Assembly (NCBI RefSeq): GCF_000165125.1
Contig: NZ_AEIU01000111.1
Coordinates: forward strand, 1-64,000
Source: Vibrio caribbeanicus ATCC BAA-2122
GTDB lineage: Bacteria > Pseudomonadota > Gammaproteobacteria > Enterobacterales > Vibrionaceae
Direction of reading: 5' to 3'
DNA length: 64,000 nucleotides
Shown here: positions 10,022 through 19,498 of the stretch, piece after piece
How the letters are laid out: every line of letters starts with the position of its first letter
How positions within the stretch are numbered: position 1 is the stretch's first letter
The notes under the pieces: model-generated
Told to the model about the DNA's origin: nothing
The model's database searches: none
What the model saw: only the letters and a program-made list of their open reading frames with translations
Program-made: the position numbers and the translations under genes

Positions 10022-10286
10022 ATACCCAAGTGACTTCAAAATGCAGGATTCAGAGCGATGCCACAGTGTTGAGTTCAAGGAAAATAACGCAGTGGAATAG
10101 TCGACTCTTACCAAGTTGTTTGACGATGAAATCGGCGCTGTGGCACGCTCCCGAAGGGCGAGTTGCCTTGCTTTACATGCGTCGTTACCGATTTTCAATT
10201 TAGATGACTAGATTTTCAAATCGTTGCCTTACCTGTAAAGCAAACCACTCTCGCTGAACCTAGCATCTTGAGGTTACTTGGGTATA
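10021..10286. mobile_element. MITE-like element, 266 bp, full copy
   Basis: Non-coding element with imperfect ~27-bp terminal inverted repeats. The left end begins TATACCCAAGTGACTTCAA and the right end, read in reverse, begins TATACCCAAGTAACCTCAA. It contains internal short palindromes and no ORF of note. Left-end homologues occur at 16910 and 25327 and palindromic end-to-end remnants at 23050 and 24415, so it is a dispersed repeat. The TA at each edge fits a TA target duplication, but this is not proven. Confidence 0.75.
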
Positions 10287-10462
10287 TTTTTAGCGCCTAA
10301 AAAACAACTGATCATAGAAAATATTCACAACATAAGCCATTTTTTTAAAAAAAATCCACCACAAAGGTTTTTTATCAAGAAATATAGTATCGATGTGTTG
10401 CTTTTTTTAACCAAGATGGCAAATTGATTGTAAATCGTTAAATAATCTTTAAAGGAAGTAGT

Positions 10463-12127
10463 ATGTGTTCAATTTTCGGTATTTTAGACATTAAAAGTGA
10501 TGCAGATTCATTACGCCCAATTGCGCTTGAAATGTCTAAAAAGCTTCGCCATAGAGGCCCTGACTGGTCGGGAATCTACTCCTCTGAAAAAGCAATTTTA
10601 GCGCATGAACGCCTAGCAATCGTTGGCCTCAACAGTGGAGCTCAACCACTATACAGCCCAGATAAAAAACTGATTCTGGCAGTCAATGGCGAAATTTATA
10701 ACCACAAAGAGATTCGGGCAAAATATCAAGACAAATATGATTTTCAAACAGAATCAGATTGTGAAGTTATCCTTGCCTTGTATCAAGATATAGGCGCAGC
10801 ACTACTCGAAGAGCTCAATGGTATCTTTGCTTTTGTCCTCTATGATGAAGAAAAAGATCAGTACCTTATAGGTCGTGACCATATTGGTATTATTCCTTTA
10901 TATCAAGGTCATGACGAGCATGGTAACTATTACGTAGCCTCTGAAATGAAAGCGCTTGTTCCTGTATGTAAAACCGTCAGTGAATTTGCCCCCGGTAGTT
11001 ACTTAAGCTCAGAAGATGGACAACTAAAACGCTATTACGTTCGGGATTGGAATGAATATGCCGCTGTTCAAGGAAATACCACCAGTAAAGAAGAACTAAC
11101 AGAAGCCCTAGAAGCTGCAGTAAAACGCCAGCTAATGACAGATGTTCCGTATGGAGTGCTACTCTCTGGTGGTTTAGATTCATCAATTACATCAGCTGTC
11201 GCGAAGCGCTTTGCAGCTATGCGTATTGAAGATGATGAAAGATCCGAAGCTTGGTGGCCTCAACTTCATTCATTTGCAGTCGGTCTAGAGGGCGCTCCAG
11301 ATCTGAAAGCAGCACGTGAAGTTGCCGATAAAATTGGTACCGTTCATCACGAGATGACCTACACCATTCAAGAAGGACTCGATGCGATTAGAGATGTTAT
11401 TTACCACATTGAAACTTATGATGTCACGACAATAAGAGCATCAACACCTATGTTTTTAATGGGAAGAAAAATTAAGGCTATGGGCATTAAAATGGTGTTA
11501 TCTGGTGAGGGTGCTGATGAAATCTTCGGAGGGTACCTATACTTCCATAAGGCGCCAAATGCTAAAGAGTTTCACGAAGAAACAGTGCGTAAGCTACTCG
11601 CTTTAAATATGTTTGATTGTGCTCGTGCGAACAAGTCTCTCGCAGCTTGGGGAGTTGAAGGCCGAGTACCTTTCCTCGACAAAGAATTTATTGATGTCGC
11701 TATGCGCCTAAATCCAGAGGATAAGATGTGTGGTAACGGAAAAATGGAAAAGCATATCCTACGCGAGTGCTTTGAGCATTATCTCCCTGATTCAATTGCT
11801 TGGCGACAAAAAGAGCAATTCTCTGACGGCGTCGGCTACAGCTGGATTGATACTCTTAAAGAAGTCGCAGAGGAAAAAGTAACCGACCAACAAATGGCTA
11901 CTGCAAGTTATCGCTTCCCATATAACACTCCAACAACAAAAGAGGGTTATGTTTATCGAGAGATTTTTGAAGAGCTATTCCCTTTGCCATCTGCAGCGGA
12001 ATGTGTCCCGGGAGGCCCCTCAGTGGCTTGTTCTTCAGCCAAAGCAATAGAATGGGATGAGTCTTTCCAAAATTGTGTCGACCCATCTGGACGTGCAGTA
12101 AAAGCGGTGCACAACGAAGCTTACTAA
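10463..12127 (+). CDS. asnB: Asparagine synthetase B (glutamine-hydrolysing)
   Basis: Makes asparagine from aspartate, glutamine and ATP. The N-terminal class II glutaminase domain begins MCSIFG with the nucleophile Cys2; RHRGPD and NGEIYNH (glutamine pocket) follow. The synthetase domain has the PP-loop LLSGGLDSS near residue 240 and LSGEGADEIFGGY. Length 554 aa equals E. coli AsnB. The ATG follows AAAGGAAG. It stands alone, 176 bp after the MITE, and is followed by a hairpin at 12143. Confidence 0.97.
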   Translation: MCSIFGILDIKSDADSLRPIALEMSKKLRHRGPDWSGIYSSEKAILAHERLAIVGLNSGAQPLYSPDKKLILAVNGEIYNHKEIRAKYQDKYDFQTESDCEVILALYQDIGAALLEELNGIFAFVLYDEEKDQYLIGRDHIGIIPLYQGHDEHGNYYVASEMKALVPVCKTVSEFAPGSYLSSEDGQLKRYYVRDWNEYAAVQGNTTSKEELTEALEAAVKRQLMTDVPYGVLLSGGLDSSITSAVAKRFAAMRIEDDERSEAWWPQLHSFAVGLEGAPDLKAAREVADKIGTVHHEMTYTIQEGLDAIRDVIYHIETYDVTTIRASTPMFLMGRKIKAMGIKMVLSGEGADEIFGGYLYFHKAPNAKEFHEETVRKLLALNMFDCARANKSLAAWGVEGRVPFLDKEFIDVAMRLNPEDKMCGNGKMEKHILRECFEHYLPDSIAWRQKEQFSDGVGYSWIDTLKEVAEEKVTDQQMATASYRFPYNTPTTKEGYVYREIFEELFPLPSAAECVPGGPSVACSSAKAIEWDESFQNCVDPSGRAVKAVHNEAY

Positions 12128-12142
12128 TACAACGAAATCTTA

Positions 12143-12160
12143 AGGGGCTGCCAAGCCCCT
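12143..12160 (+). terminator. Probable asnB terminator
   Basis: A 7-bp stem AGGGGCT / AGCCCCT with a 4-nt loop, 16 bp after the stop. The following T stretch is poor (CCTATTTGC). Confidence 0.55.
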
Positions 12161-12409
12161 CCTATTTGCAAAAAATACAACACACCATTTTGCAAACTTA
12201 GTTTACCAAAGCAAAATCACTTCAAAAAAATTAACCTTTCCCAATCATTTCATTAACTTAATGTCTAGTATATAAAATATCAATACTAGGCCTAATTGCA
12301 GATGATTTAACTAAGAGGTATACATATGAGTTAATAAAAAAAACGATTGCACCCATTTTTTAAAACATCAGATTTGAAATCGGCGGTGCTGATACAGGAA
12401 GATAAAATT

Positions 12410-13894
12410 ATGTCCGACTTGAATATTTTCAAGCAACCAAAACCCTTCTATCTGATCTTCTCGGTAGAGTTCTGGGAACGCTTTGGCTTTTACGGCATGC
12501 AGGCGATTCTAACTGTGTATCTTGTAAAGATTATGGGGTTAGCAGAGTCAGAGTCATTCGTTTTGTTTGGTGCATTTTCGGCACTGCTCTACGGCTTTAT
12601 GGCGATTGGGGGATGGATTGGCGATAAAGTCATTGGTACGAAACGAGCCATAACCTTGGGCGCGTTGGTCATGATGGTCGGCTATATCTTACTTGGGCTA
12701 TCCACAGCCAGTGCCCAAACAGGAAGCAGTTCGCTTATTTACATCGCAATGGGCTTTATCACTGTTGGTAACGGACTTTTCAAAGCAAACCCATCCAGCT
12801 TACTTGCCAAAGTCTACCCAGAGAATGATCCGAGATTAGACGGGGCTTTCACTCTCTATTACATGGCGATTAACTTAGGTGCACTTATCTCTATGGTGTT
12901 AACCCCGATCATTGCTGAGAAAGCGGGCTATGGTTTAGCATTCGGTATGAGTGCAGCCGGTTTAGCTATCACTGCGGTTAACTTCGTTCTATGTAAAGGA
13001 ATGGTTGCCAATGTGGGCTCTTCTGCGGATTTAAAACCTGTCGGAATACTGAAGATGATGACCGTTATCATCGGGTCAATACTGGCAAGTTTTGTGTGCA
13101 GTTATTTGCTACAACAATTAACACTCGCACATATCATTCTGGTTGTCGCAGGGGTTTGTATTGTCGCGCTATATTTTAGAGAAGCACTAAAAATCTCAGG
13201 TCTCGAAAGAAAAAAAATGTTGGTTGCATTTGTTTTGATGCTTCAAGGAATTGTTTTCTTCGTACTGTACTTCCAAATGCCCACTTCGCTTAACTTCTTC
13301 GCTATCCATAATGTCACTCATGACATATTGGGTTTCGGAGTTGAGCCTGAACAGTTTCAAGCACTTAACTCTTTCTGGATCATGGTTGCGAGTCCGATAA
13401 TGGCCATCATTTACGGTCGACTTGGAGATAAGCTTTCAATGCCATTTAAGTTTGCTATTGGAATGGCATTGTGTTCACTTTCCTTCTTGGTGCTAGGTTG
13501 GAGTGTCAACTTTGCCAACGCAAATGGTATCGTTAGCTCTAACTGGTTGATCATTAGTTACTTGTTCCAATCACTTGGCGAGCTTCTTGTCTCTGGACTT
13601 GGATTGGCAATGGTTGCACAACTGGTTCCACAAAGGCTGATGGGATTTGCCATGGGGATGTGGTTCCTCACCTCTGCTACTGCTGCTGTCATTGCAGGAT
13701 GGGTAGCAAGCTTAACCTCAGTGCCAAAAGGTGTTGAAGATCCGATACAAACGCTGACCCTCTATGGGGAGGTATTTAGTAAGATTGGCTATGCCACCGC
13801 CATCATTACTCTTGTTACTTTCTTTATCGCTCCGAAGTTAACAAAAATTTGTAATGGTGAAAATGAGATTAAGCTCGAAGAAGCACAAGCTTAA
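12410..13894 (+). CDS. Proton-dependent oligopeptide (POT) transporter, DtpA/TppB-like
   Basis: Inner-membrane H+-coupled di/tripeptide importer of the major facilitator superfamily. The POT signature EFWERFGFYGMQ lies near residue 20 and GGWIGDKVIGTKRAI after TM2, with about 14 hydrophobic segments over 494 residues, the usual length. An in-frame TTG exists at 12347, but the ATG at 12410 is chosen because AGGAAG precedes it at normal spacing and homologues begin close to this point. The upstream 280 bp holds the asnB hairpin and AT-rich sequence; a strong terminator follows. Confidence 0.9.
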   Translation: MSDLNIFKQPKPFYLIFSVEFWERFGFYGMQAILTVYLVKIMGLAESESFVLFGAFSALLYGFMAIGGWIGDKVIGTKRAITLGALVMMVGYILLGLSTASAQTGSSSLIYIAMGFITVGNGLFKANPSSLLAKVYPENDPRLDGAFTLYYMAINLGALISMVLTPIIAEKAGYGLAFGMSAAGLAITAVNFVLCKGMVANVGSSADLKPVGILKMMTVIIGSILASFVCSYLLQQLTLAHIILVVAGVCIVALYFREALKISGLERKKMLVAFVLMLQGIVFFVLYFQMPTSLNFFAIHNVTHDILGFGVEPEQFQALNSFWIMVASPIMAIIYGRLGDKLSMPFKFAIGMALCSLSFLVLGWSVNFANANGIVSSNWLIISYLFQSLGELLVSGLGLAMVAQLVPQRLMGFAMGMWFLTSATAAVIAGWVASLTSVPKGVEDPIQTLTLYGEVFSKIGYATAIITLVTFFIAPKLTKICNGENEIKLEEAQA

Positions 13895-13910
13895 TGCTCA
13901 TCTAGGAACT

Positions 13911-13939
13911 AAAAAAGCGGCCAGTTTAGCCGCTTTTTT
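13911..13939 (+). terminator. Rho-independent terminator of the POT gene
   Basis: An 11-bp stem AAAAAAGCGGC / GCCGCTTTTTT, 7-nt loop, with T run. Confidence 0.9.
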
Positions 13940-14229
13940 TATTGGTCTATTCCCTCACATCTCAGGAGTTCTAAGATACAACCCTCGTAAAACTGGGAGG
14001 AGCTCATCATCTTAACCTAACTTCTAGCGATTTTACTTGCCATAAAAATACAGATGCATATATAAGACTTCCCCGAGCTTTGGATTTGCTCTATTTTCCC
14101 CATAAAAATCAATGATTTTAATTTCGATCAGCTCCAATATACACCTTTATTTTGTGAGCATAAAACGAAACATGATTTGATTATGTCGGGATTCTCGGAA
14201 GGATAAAAACACAATGATAAAGGCAATAT

Positions 14230-16770
14230 ATGCAAAACAAAAACATCAAAGTTCTGATTCTCTCTCTCGCTTGTCTCTTTTCGACATCAACGATTTTAGC
14301 TGATCAAAGTGAGACTGATAGCTCAGCTAAACAATCAACTTTCAATCAGCAATTTGATAAAGCTTGGCAACTGAGCTTTGCTAAAGATTACGCAACATTA
14401 ATTCAGTCCATCCCTGCTCCACTTACCGTCACTTCTGAAAAGGTCAAAGAGGCATTAAAAAAACACGGATACCGTAATATTGATCCAGATAAGGTCTATT
14501 ACCACAGGTTTGACGGAGCAGAAAGTAGCCCTCGAACCTATAATGGCTGGCAACATCAAAATGAATCACCGCTTCAATCATATACGCTAACTCAAGCTGT
14601 GATGTTAAACGCATTCAACCGCTATAGAGACAGCTTTCCCGGAGATATCGATCTCTTCACTGGGATTTACACGCAAGATGCGACTGGACGATATTTTGAT
14701 GAGCACAATGAAGTCAGGTTGCTCTCATCTAAGTTATGGGACATTGCGTACTATGAGTTAGATATTCAAAAGTCTTACTCAGAAGCTCTTCAGGCATTCT
14801 GGAGCAAAAACACCACTCGTTATACCCAACTGATGCGCGACGCTTACGTTTTTTCAGCATACCGCCAATACCATCACGGTTTACTGAATCAAGCTCAATA
14901 TCAATTGGCAATGTCTTTGCTTTCGCCAAATCAGGCTAACGAAACTAATGTGTTTCGGTTTGATGTTTATGGCTATGACTCCACCGATATACTCCTGATA
15001 GAATCAAAACATGGTAAAGGTGGCCTAATTTACATTCCCGGTGCTCCCCAACCTTTTTATGCTTTCAGCAGTGAACGTCAGCTTAAAAAGCACCTATTTA
15101 TGACCCTCAAAGATCCCAACAACCGTCAAGACCTGCAAAAACACTTCAGTCTCTATCTAAGACAAGACGGCACCTCATATTCTGGTGTCGATTCGGCTCT
15201 TAAAGGGTTTGCAACTAAAAAGTGGAGTGAAGACTACCTAATGATGAAACGTCATAGCATCACAGGTAACATCTTTGCGCGTCTAACAGAGCAAATGAAA
15301 GCTCGCTTGGTCAGTGATGGCGATACCATGATAAAATCAAACCAAGAGGCCCAACGAGACTACGTCCTTTCTGTTGCCTATAGCGCCATGACTGTCTTGC
15401 CTATTGTTGATTTTATTGCACCTGAGATAGGCCTTCCGCTAAATATAGCGCTCGGAGCCAGTCAGTTCGGCCTTGGCATCGATAAAGCCATTAATGGTGA
15501 TACTCAACAAGAGCGCTTAAAGGGCACCAAGATGACGTCAATTAATGCCGCAATCATTGGTGCTTCAACAATATTACCCGCTCTTGCTCAGTATGGAAGA
15601 ACACTTGCCGAAGTCACTACAACGGCAACAGAAGCGCTACCCAATAGTATTGTATTAAATCATGGTTTCCCAACCAGTGAGCTCGACGAATTCTCATCTA
15701 TTCCCAAAATAGTCACTCACCCCCAAACCGGTGAAGAACTATTGGGCGTAAGGCTGACCAACAAAGATAAAGCCGTTCTCCTTCGTGCTGATGGGTTTGG
15801 TCATTATCGTGAAATAGACCCAGCCAGTGGTCGTTTAATCGAAGGAACACGAATCGTACGAACTGTCGACTTTGATACCGGCACACCGCAATGGTTAGAT
15901 AATGGTGGCTTAAAAGGCGGGAATGATATAGACAGTGAAGTAAATTCAGGATCGATAAGTCAAACAAGCGATTTACCTGAGCTGCTTTTACCTGAAGATT
16001 TACCCCAGCGACCTGGAATGGGAGGTTCCGGTTATGCCGATATGACCGGCAGAGTCGATGATGCCTTAAGGGATTTCTTAGAACTCGAAGGAAAGGTTGA
16101 CCCTTATGCGTATTTGACTGACGTAAAGAAACTTCATCAGGTCAGTATTGCGGCACAGGAAGAAATTAAAGCCGTTCCTTTTCTAGAAAGTTATGATCAA
16201 GAACTTACGGGCAGCCTAGTATACCGTGGGGACACACGCCTCCCAGACGAAATCTTTCACTCAGGCTTCAACCGTAAAGTCGAACCCGTTAAATTTGTTC
16301 GCTATGATCATCACTCTCGGGGAATACGAGGGGTAGTTTCGACATCAACCGACCAAGGTGTTGCAGTCGATTATGCTTTACATAATCAAAGGGGCTACGT
16401 ATACGCGATACAATTAAACCACGGAGGCAAATCGGTTGATACCCTCCTCCGAGGCGAAACACTCCATGAAATCGCCACACTAAATGTGCCACCAGAAGAC
16501 ATTATGTTTGCAGTAGGTCCATTTACAGGAACAGAAACCTACTATCGAGACCTTATCGATGAACAGGAGCTAAGAACCGCCGAGCTTTTAATTAACCCTC
16601 ATTCAACAGCCTCTGCTGAAGTTGCAGAAAAAGCGTTCGAAAAAATGAAAGCGACCTTGAAGTATCCACTCAGCCCAGAAATGTCATTTTCGGAAAGATA
16701 CGCCAATAGAACGGACTTATTTTGGCATGAGGATGAGGTGGAGCTTGCCGAGCCTGCCGTGATGCATTAA
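14230..16770 (+). CDS. Secreted ADP-ribosyltransferase-like toxin, 846 aa
   Basis: A Sec signal peptide is visible (residues 1 to about 24, LSLACLFSTSTILA then DQ). Residues ~35-500 resemble the helical domain of dermonecrotic-toxin-type large toxins (DUF6543 class), including a hydrophobic stretch near 385-425; this assignment is tentative. The C-terminal ~200 residues carry the cholera/pertussis-type ART pattern: Arg in LVYRGDTRLPDEIF (Arg 666), the STS strand VVSTSTDQG (Ser 704 on), and HEIATLNVPPEDI, which lines up with the catalytic-Glu segment of cholera toxin A (Glu 747). No B-subunit gene is adjacent. Monocistronic, with a strong terminator behind it. ART identity is fairly sure; target and delivery are unknown. 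Confidence 0.72.
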   Translation: MQNKNIKVLILSLACLFSTSTILADQSETDSSAKQSTFNQQFDKAWQLSFAKDYATLIQSIPAPLTVTSEKVKEALKKHGYRNIDPDKVYYHRFDGAESSPRTYNGWQHQNESPLQSYTLTQAVMLNAFNRYRDSFPGDIDLFTGIYTQDATGRYFDEHNEVRLLSSKLWDIAYYELDIQKSYSEALQAFWSKNTTRYTQLMRDAYVFSAYRQYHHGLLNQAQYQLAMSLLSPNQANETNVFRFDVYGYDSTDILLIESKHGKGGLIYIPGAPQPFYAFSSERQLKKHLFMTLKDPNNRQDLQKHFSLYLRQDGTSYSGVDSALKGFATKKWSEDYLMMKRHSITGNIFARLTEQMKARLVSDGDTMIKSNQEAQRDYVLSVAYSAMTVLPIVDFIAPEIGLPLNIALGASQFGLGIDKAINGDTQQERLKGTKMTSINAAIIGASTILPALAQYGRTLAEVTTTATEALPNSIVLNHGFPTSELDEFSSIPKIVTHPQTGEELLGVRLTNKDKAVLLRADGFGHYREIDPASGRLIEGTRIVRTVDFDTGTPQWLDNGGLKGGNDIDSEVNSGSISQTSDLPELLLPEDLPQRPGMGGSGYADMTGRVDDALRDFLELEGKVDPYAYLTDVKKLHQVSIAAQEEIKAVPFLESYDQELTGSLVYRGDTRLPDEIFHSGFNRKVEPVKFVRYDHHSRGIRGVVSTSTDQGVAVDYALHNQRGYVYAIQLNHGGKSVDTLLRGETLHEIATLNVPPEDIMFAVGPFTGTETYYRDLIDEQELRTAELLINPHSTASAEVAEKAFEKMKATLKYPLSPEMSFSERYANRTDLFWHEDEVELAEPAVMH

Positions 16771-16838
16771 GACATAATAAGTGATTAAAAATATATTGAG
16801 TAATCTACATCAAACTATGAAGTAGAGATAAAAGAGAC

Positions 16839-16870
16839 ATACCTCCCCCTTAACAGAGGGAGGTATTTTT
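16839..16870 (+). terminator. Rho-independent terminator of the toxin gene
   Basis: A 9-bp stem ATACCTCCC / GGGAGGTAT followed by TTTTTAT, 68 bp past the stop. Confidence 0.85.
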
Positions 16871-16909
16871 ATGTTTTTATTAATAATAAAAATTGAGCTC
16901 TGTTATAAT

Positions 16910-16985
16910 TATACCCAAGTGGCTTCAAAGTGCAGGACTCAGAGCGATGCCACAATATTGTGTTCATGGAAAATAACACAACACA
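16910..16985 (+). repeat. Partial MITE-like repeat (left end)
   Basis: About 76 bp match the left part of the element at 10021 (TATACCCAAGTGGCTTCAAA, then CAGAGCGATGCCACA and GGAAAATAACACA). The right end is missing. It lies in the leader region of the TraB/GumN gene. Confidence 0.7.
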
Positions 16986-17050
16986 CATAGTGCGCTACTA
17001 GACTGCTCCCGCTTACCATAAGGGATGCTTCCATAGTCCAGAGGAATATA

Positions 17051-17914
17051 ATGTTCAGACTACTTCTCTTATTTATTCTTCTCTCATCAGCAAGCAGTGC
17101 TGAGCCGCTTTACTGGACTGCAAGTAAAGGAGGGCTTAAATATACGATTCTTGGCTCTATCCACGTGGGTGATAAAAGTATGTATCCACTGCCAAAAGCC
17201 GTATTTTCCCGACTAAAAAACAGTCACGGCCTGATCATTGAAGCCGATATTCGCAAAACCAGTGGGATTAAATATCCTCCCATAACCACGACGACTAAAG
17301 ACGTTGTCGACACTCACTATTATAACGAGTTGGTCGGAATCGCTAACCTATTACGACTCGATATTAAAAATTTACTTCACAGCCCACCTTGGTCTGCAGC
17401 ACTACAGTTACAAATGAAGCAATACGAATATTTGGGCTATACCGCTGTTGATGGGGTAGATATTCGTATCGTAGATAAAGCAACACTTTGGGATATTCCA
17501 GTGATGGGTTTAGAATCATTACAATTCCAAATTGATCTTTTTACCGAACAAGCGCAATCAGGCAAAGAATTATTGTTAAGCACCATTGACGAGTTTGACC
17601 ATTCAGAAAGTACCATTCACTGTTTAATAAACAGCTGGAAGACCGGAGACCTTGATAAACTAGAGCGATTTGCCAATATCACTAAAATGCCCCCAGATTT
17701 ACACCGAGCATTCCTTTCTGAACGCAATTTAAAGTGGGCGAATAAGCTCTCAGAGTCGACATGGTTACCTAAAAGAAATGGCCATTATTTCGTGGTCGTT
17801 GGGATGCTTCATCTGTTGGGAGAACAGAGTCTTCTCAAACTCCTCGAGAGTGATGGCTTTCGTATTACTCAAATCTCTAAAAGCTCACCGTCGAATTGCT
17901 CCTTTAAATATTAA
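17051..17914 (+). CDS. TraB/GumN family protein, secreted
   Basis: A 287-residue protein with a signal peptide (residues 1-17, ending SSASSA before EPLYW). The TraB/PrgY/GumN family motif LGSIHVGDKSMYPL sits near residue 34 and VVGMLHLLGEQSLL near 250. Some members of this superfamily are suggested to be metal-dependent peptidases of the Tiki type; activity here is not established. The ATG follows CCAGAGGAATATA. No operon partner; the following DNA is the tRNA-Pro repeat region on the other strand. Confidence 0.85.
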   Translation: MFRLLLLFILLSSASSAEPLYWTASKGGLKYTILGSIHVGDKSMYPLPKAVFSRLKNSHGLIIEADIRKTSGIKYPPITTTTKDVVDTHYYNELVGIANLLRLDIKNLLHSPPWSAALQLQMKQYEYLGYTAVDGVDIRIVDKATLWDIPVMGLESLQFQIDLFTEQAQSGKELLLSTIDEFDHSESTIHCLINSWKTGDLDKLERFANITKMPPDLHRAFLSERNLKWANKLSESTWLPKRNGHYFVVVGMLHLLGEQSLLKLLESDGFRITQISKSSPSNCSFKY

Positions 17915-17950
17915 TGTATCTCTAGTCCCCGACCCTTTTCCTCACACCAA

Positions 17951-18210
17951 AAACGAAAAAGCCTCAGCAAATGCTGAGGCTAAAAATATGGTCGGTGAAG
18001 AGAGATTCGACGCGGCTGGGCTTCCTGACCCCGGCCCGTGTCTCACCCCAAACACGAACCCTATATCCCTAAAACGAAAAAGCCCCAGCAAACGCTGAGG
18101 CTAAAATATGGTCGGTGAAGAGGGATTCGACGCGGCTGGGCTGCCAGACCCCGACCCGTTTTCCTCACCCCAAAAACGAAAAAGCCCCAGCAAACGCTGA
18201 GGCTAAAATA
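17951..18210 (-). repeat. Tandem tRNA-Pro 3'-end plus terminator repeats
   Basis: Downstream of tRNA-Pro, two extra units repeat the last ~22 nt of the tRNA including CCA (17989-18010 and 18109-18130, one mismatch in the first). Each is followed by its own terminator hairpin, as is the real tRNA. Hairpins: 17961-17980, 18082-18101 and 18184-18203, 8-bp stems with 4-nt loops and a T run on the minus strand. Unit spacing is 120 and 102 bp. The stretch GACGCGGCTGGGCT replaces the tRNA body in both extra units. The short frames visible on the plus strand here are not taken as genes. Confidence 0.85.
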
Positions 18211-18287
<77 letters not shown>

Positions 18288-18543
18288 AGTATTGGAAGTT
18301 GTCATGCTTCACAACGAGAGCGTATGTTACTTATTATTAGACTTTAAGCAAGCGTTTTTTATTAATTTTAGCCACTTTATAACCCTATGGTTGCAAAGCC
18401 ATAAAAATGGAAAATGTGAACCAATGCACATGATAGTCTATCAGGTGCATATTTTAGTCTGTCCAATTGATCCAGATCAGTATTGAACTCGTCGCCAATA
18501 TATATTCTAAGCTCGTCGCCACGTTTTGTGTTTCGGAGAAATT

Positions 18544-18684
18544 ATGGACTTTTGGCTTGAGCTCCTGTTTGGTAATGCAATAGGTTTATCTTCGATGATA
18601 GTAATCTTCAGCGCCCTTGGTCTCTTATTCTTTTACGGGGGTTTCTTCGTTTACAAAGTGATGACTGACAAATCTCCTCACTAG
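18544..18684 (+). CDS. Small membrane protein, DUF3149-like, 46 aa
   Basis: A short ORF beginning MDFWLELLFGNAIGLSS with one long hydrophobic segment (residues ~13-38) and a short polar tail ending TDKSPH. Size and the MDFW...L-FG start match the DUF3149 family of small gammaproteobacterial membrane proteins. CGGAGAA precedes the ATG and a strong terminator follows. Function unknown. Confidence 0.8.
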   Translation: MDFWLELLFGNAIGLSSMIVIFSALGLLFFYGGFFVYKVMTDKSPH

Positions 18685-18724
18685 AAATCGCTTAGCCCTA
18701 TTTAAAAATAGATTTTCGCTATGC

Positions 18725-18760
18725 ACCGAAGCAGACTTGTTCTCTGCTTCGGTTTTTTTA
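18725..18760 (+). terminator. Rho-independent terminator of the small membrane gene
   Basis: An 11-bp stem ACCGAAGCAGA / TCTGCTTCGGT followed by seven T. Confidence 0.92.
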
Positions 18761-18832
18761 TTCTCAATAAAAATTTGATCAAGTAAGATAGAACTCAAGT
18801 ACAACCGCTATTTTACAAGTGAGATAATCAAT

Positions 18833-19414
18833 ATGTCTCAAGATGAAGATCTTGCTTTATTCAAAGCAATGATGGGTGATGTGAAACCCTTACAAAACGA
18901 TACAGCACAACACACAAAAAAACATCAAACCACGAGCGCGCAACTTGCGAGAAGGGAGGCTGCGGTGTGTCTTCATGAGGACTCTATAGACGCACTTTCT
19001 CTTGATCATGCACCGGAACTAAAACCCAATGATATTATCGAGTTCAAAAAAGACGGCGTACAGGACGGTGTGTACAAAAAGCTCCGCTTAGGAAAATATC
19101 CGATACAAGCCAAACTAAATATCAACCAGAAGCCACTACGAATCGCAAGACAAGAGATGGTCCATTTTTTTAAACAATGTCTGGAGCTTGATATACGTAC
19201 TGTCATCATAGTACACGGTAAGGGAAGAGATCTCGATAAACCCTGTTTACACAAGAGCTTTATCGCCCAATGGCTGAGCCAGATCAATGAAGTACAATGT
19301 GCCCACTCAACACAGCCTCATCACGGCGGTACCGGCGCGGTTTATGTACTGTTGAGAAAAAGTGCAGAAAAAAAACTTGAAACTAAAGAGCGGCATCAAA
19401 AGCGCTTGGGGTAA
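18833..19414 (+). CDS. smrA: DNA endonuclease SmrA
   Basis: A 193-residue Smr-domain protein. The N-terminal half is polar; the C-terminal Smr domain holds KLRLGKYPIQAKLN, the segment TVIIVHGKGRD (the HGxG motif) near residue 125 and HGGTGAVYVLLR near the end. Smr-domain proteins of this type nick DNA in vitro; the cellular role is unclear. It starts at an AUG with only a weak ribosome site (AAGTGAG further upstream). rluF follows on the same strand after 84 bp. Confidence 0.88.
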   Translation: MSQDEDLALFKAMMGDVKPLQNDTAQHTKKHQTTSAQLARREAAVCLHEDSIDALSLDHAPELKPNDIIEFKKDGVQDGVYKKLRLGKYPIQAKLNINQKPLRIARQEMVHFFKQCLELDIRTVIIVHGKGRDLDKPCLHKSFIAQWLSQINEVQCAHSTQPHHGGTGAVYVLLRKSAEKKLETKERHQKRLG

Positions 19415-19498
19415 ATTGACATATAGTGATAGTATCGCCAACCAAATAACCATCACTGACTTAAACATGCCGTTGTGAAACGTAACTCAGGTAATCCT

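Noticed and set aside
12347-12409. Longer start (TTG) for the POT transporter
   Set aside because: ATG at 12410 has a proper ribosome site and fits family length.
17961-18203. CRISPR-like repeat pattern near tRNA-Pro
   Set aside because: Only three units, which are terminators plus tRNA ends; no regular spacers and no cas genes.
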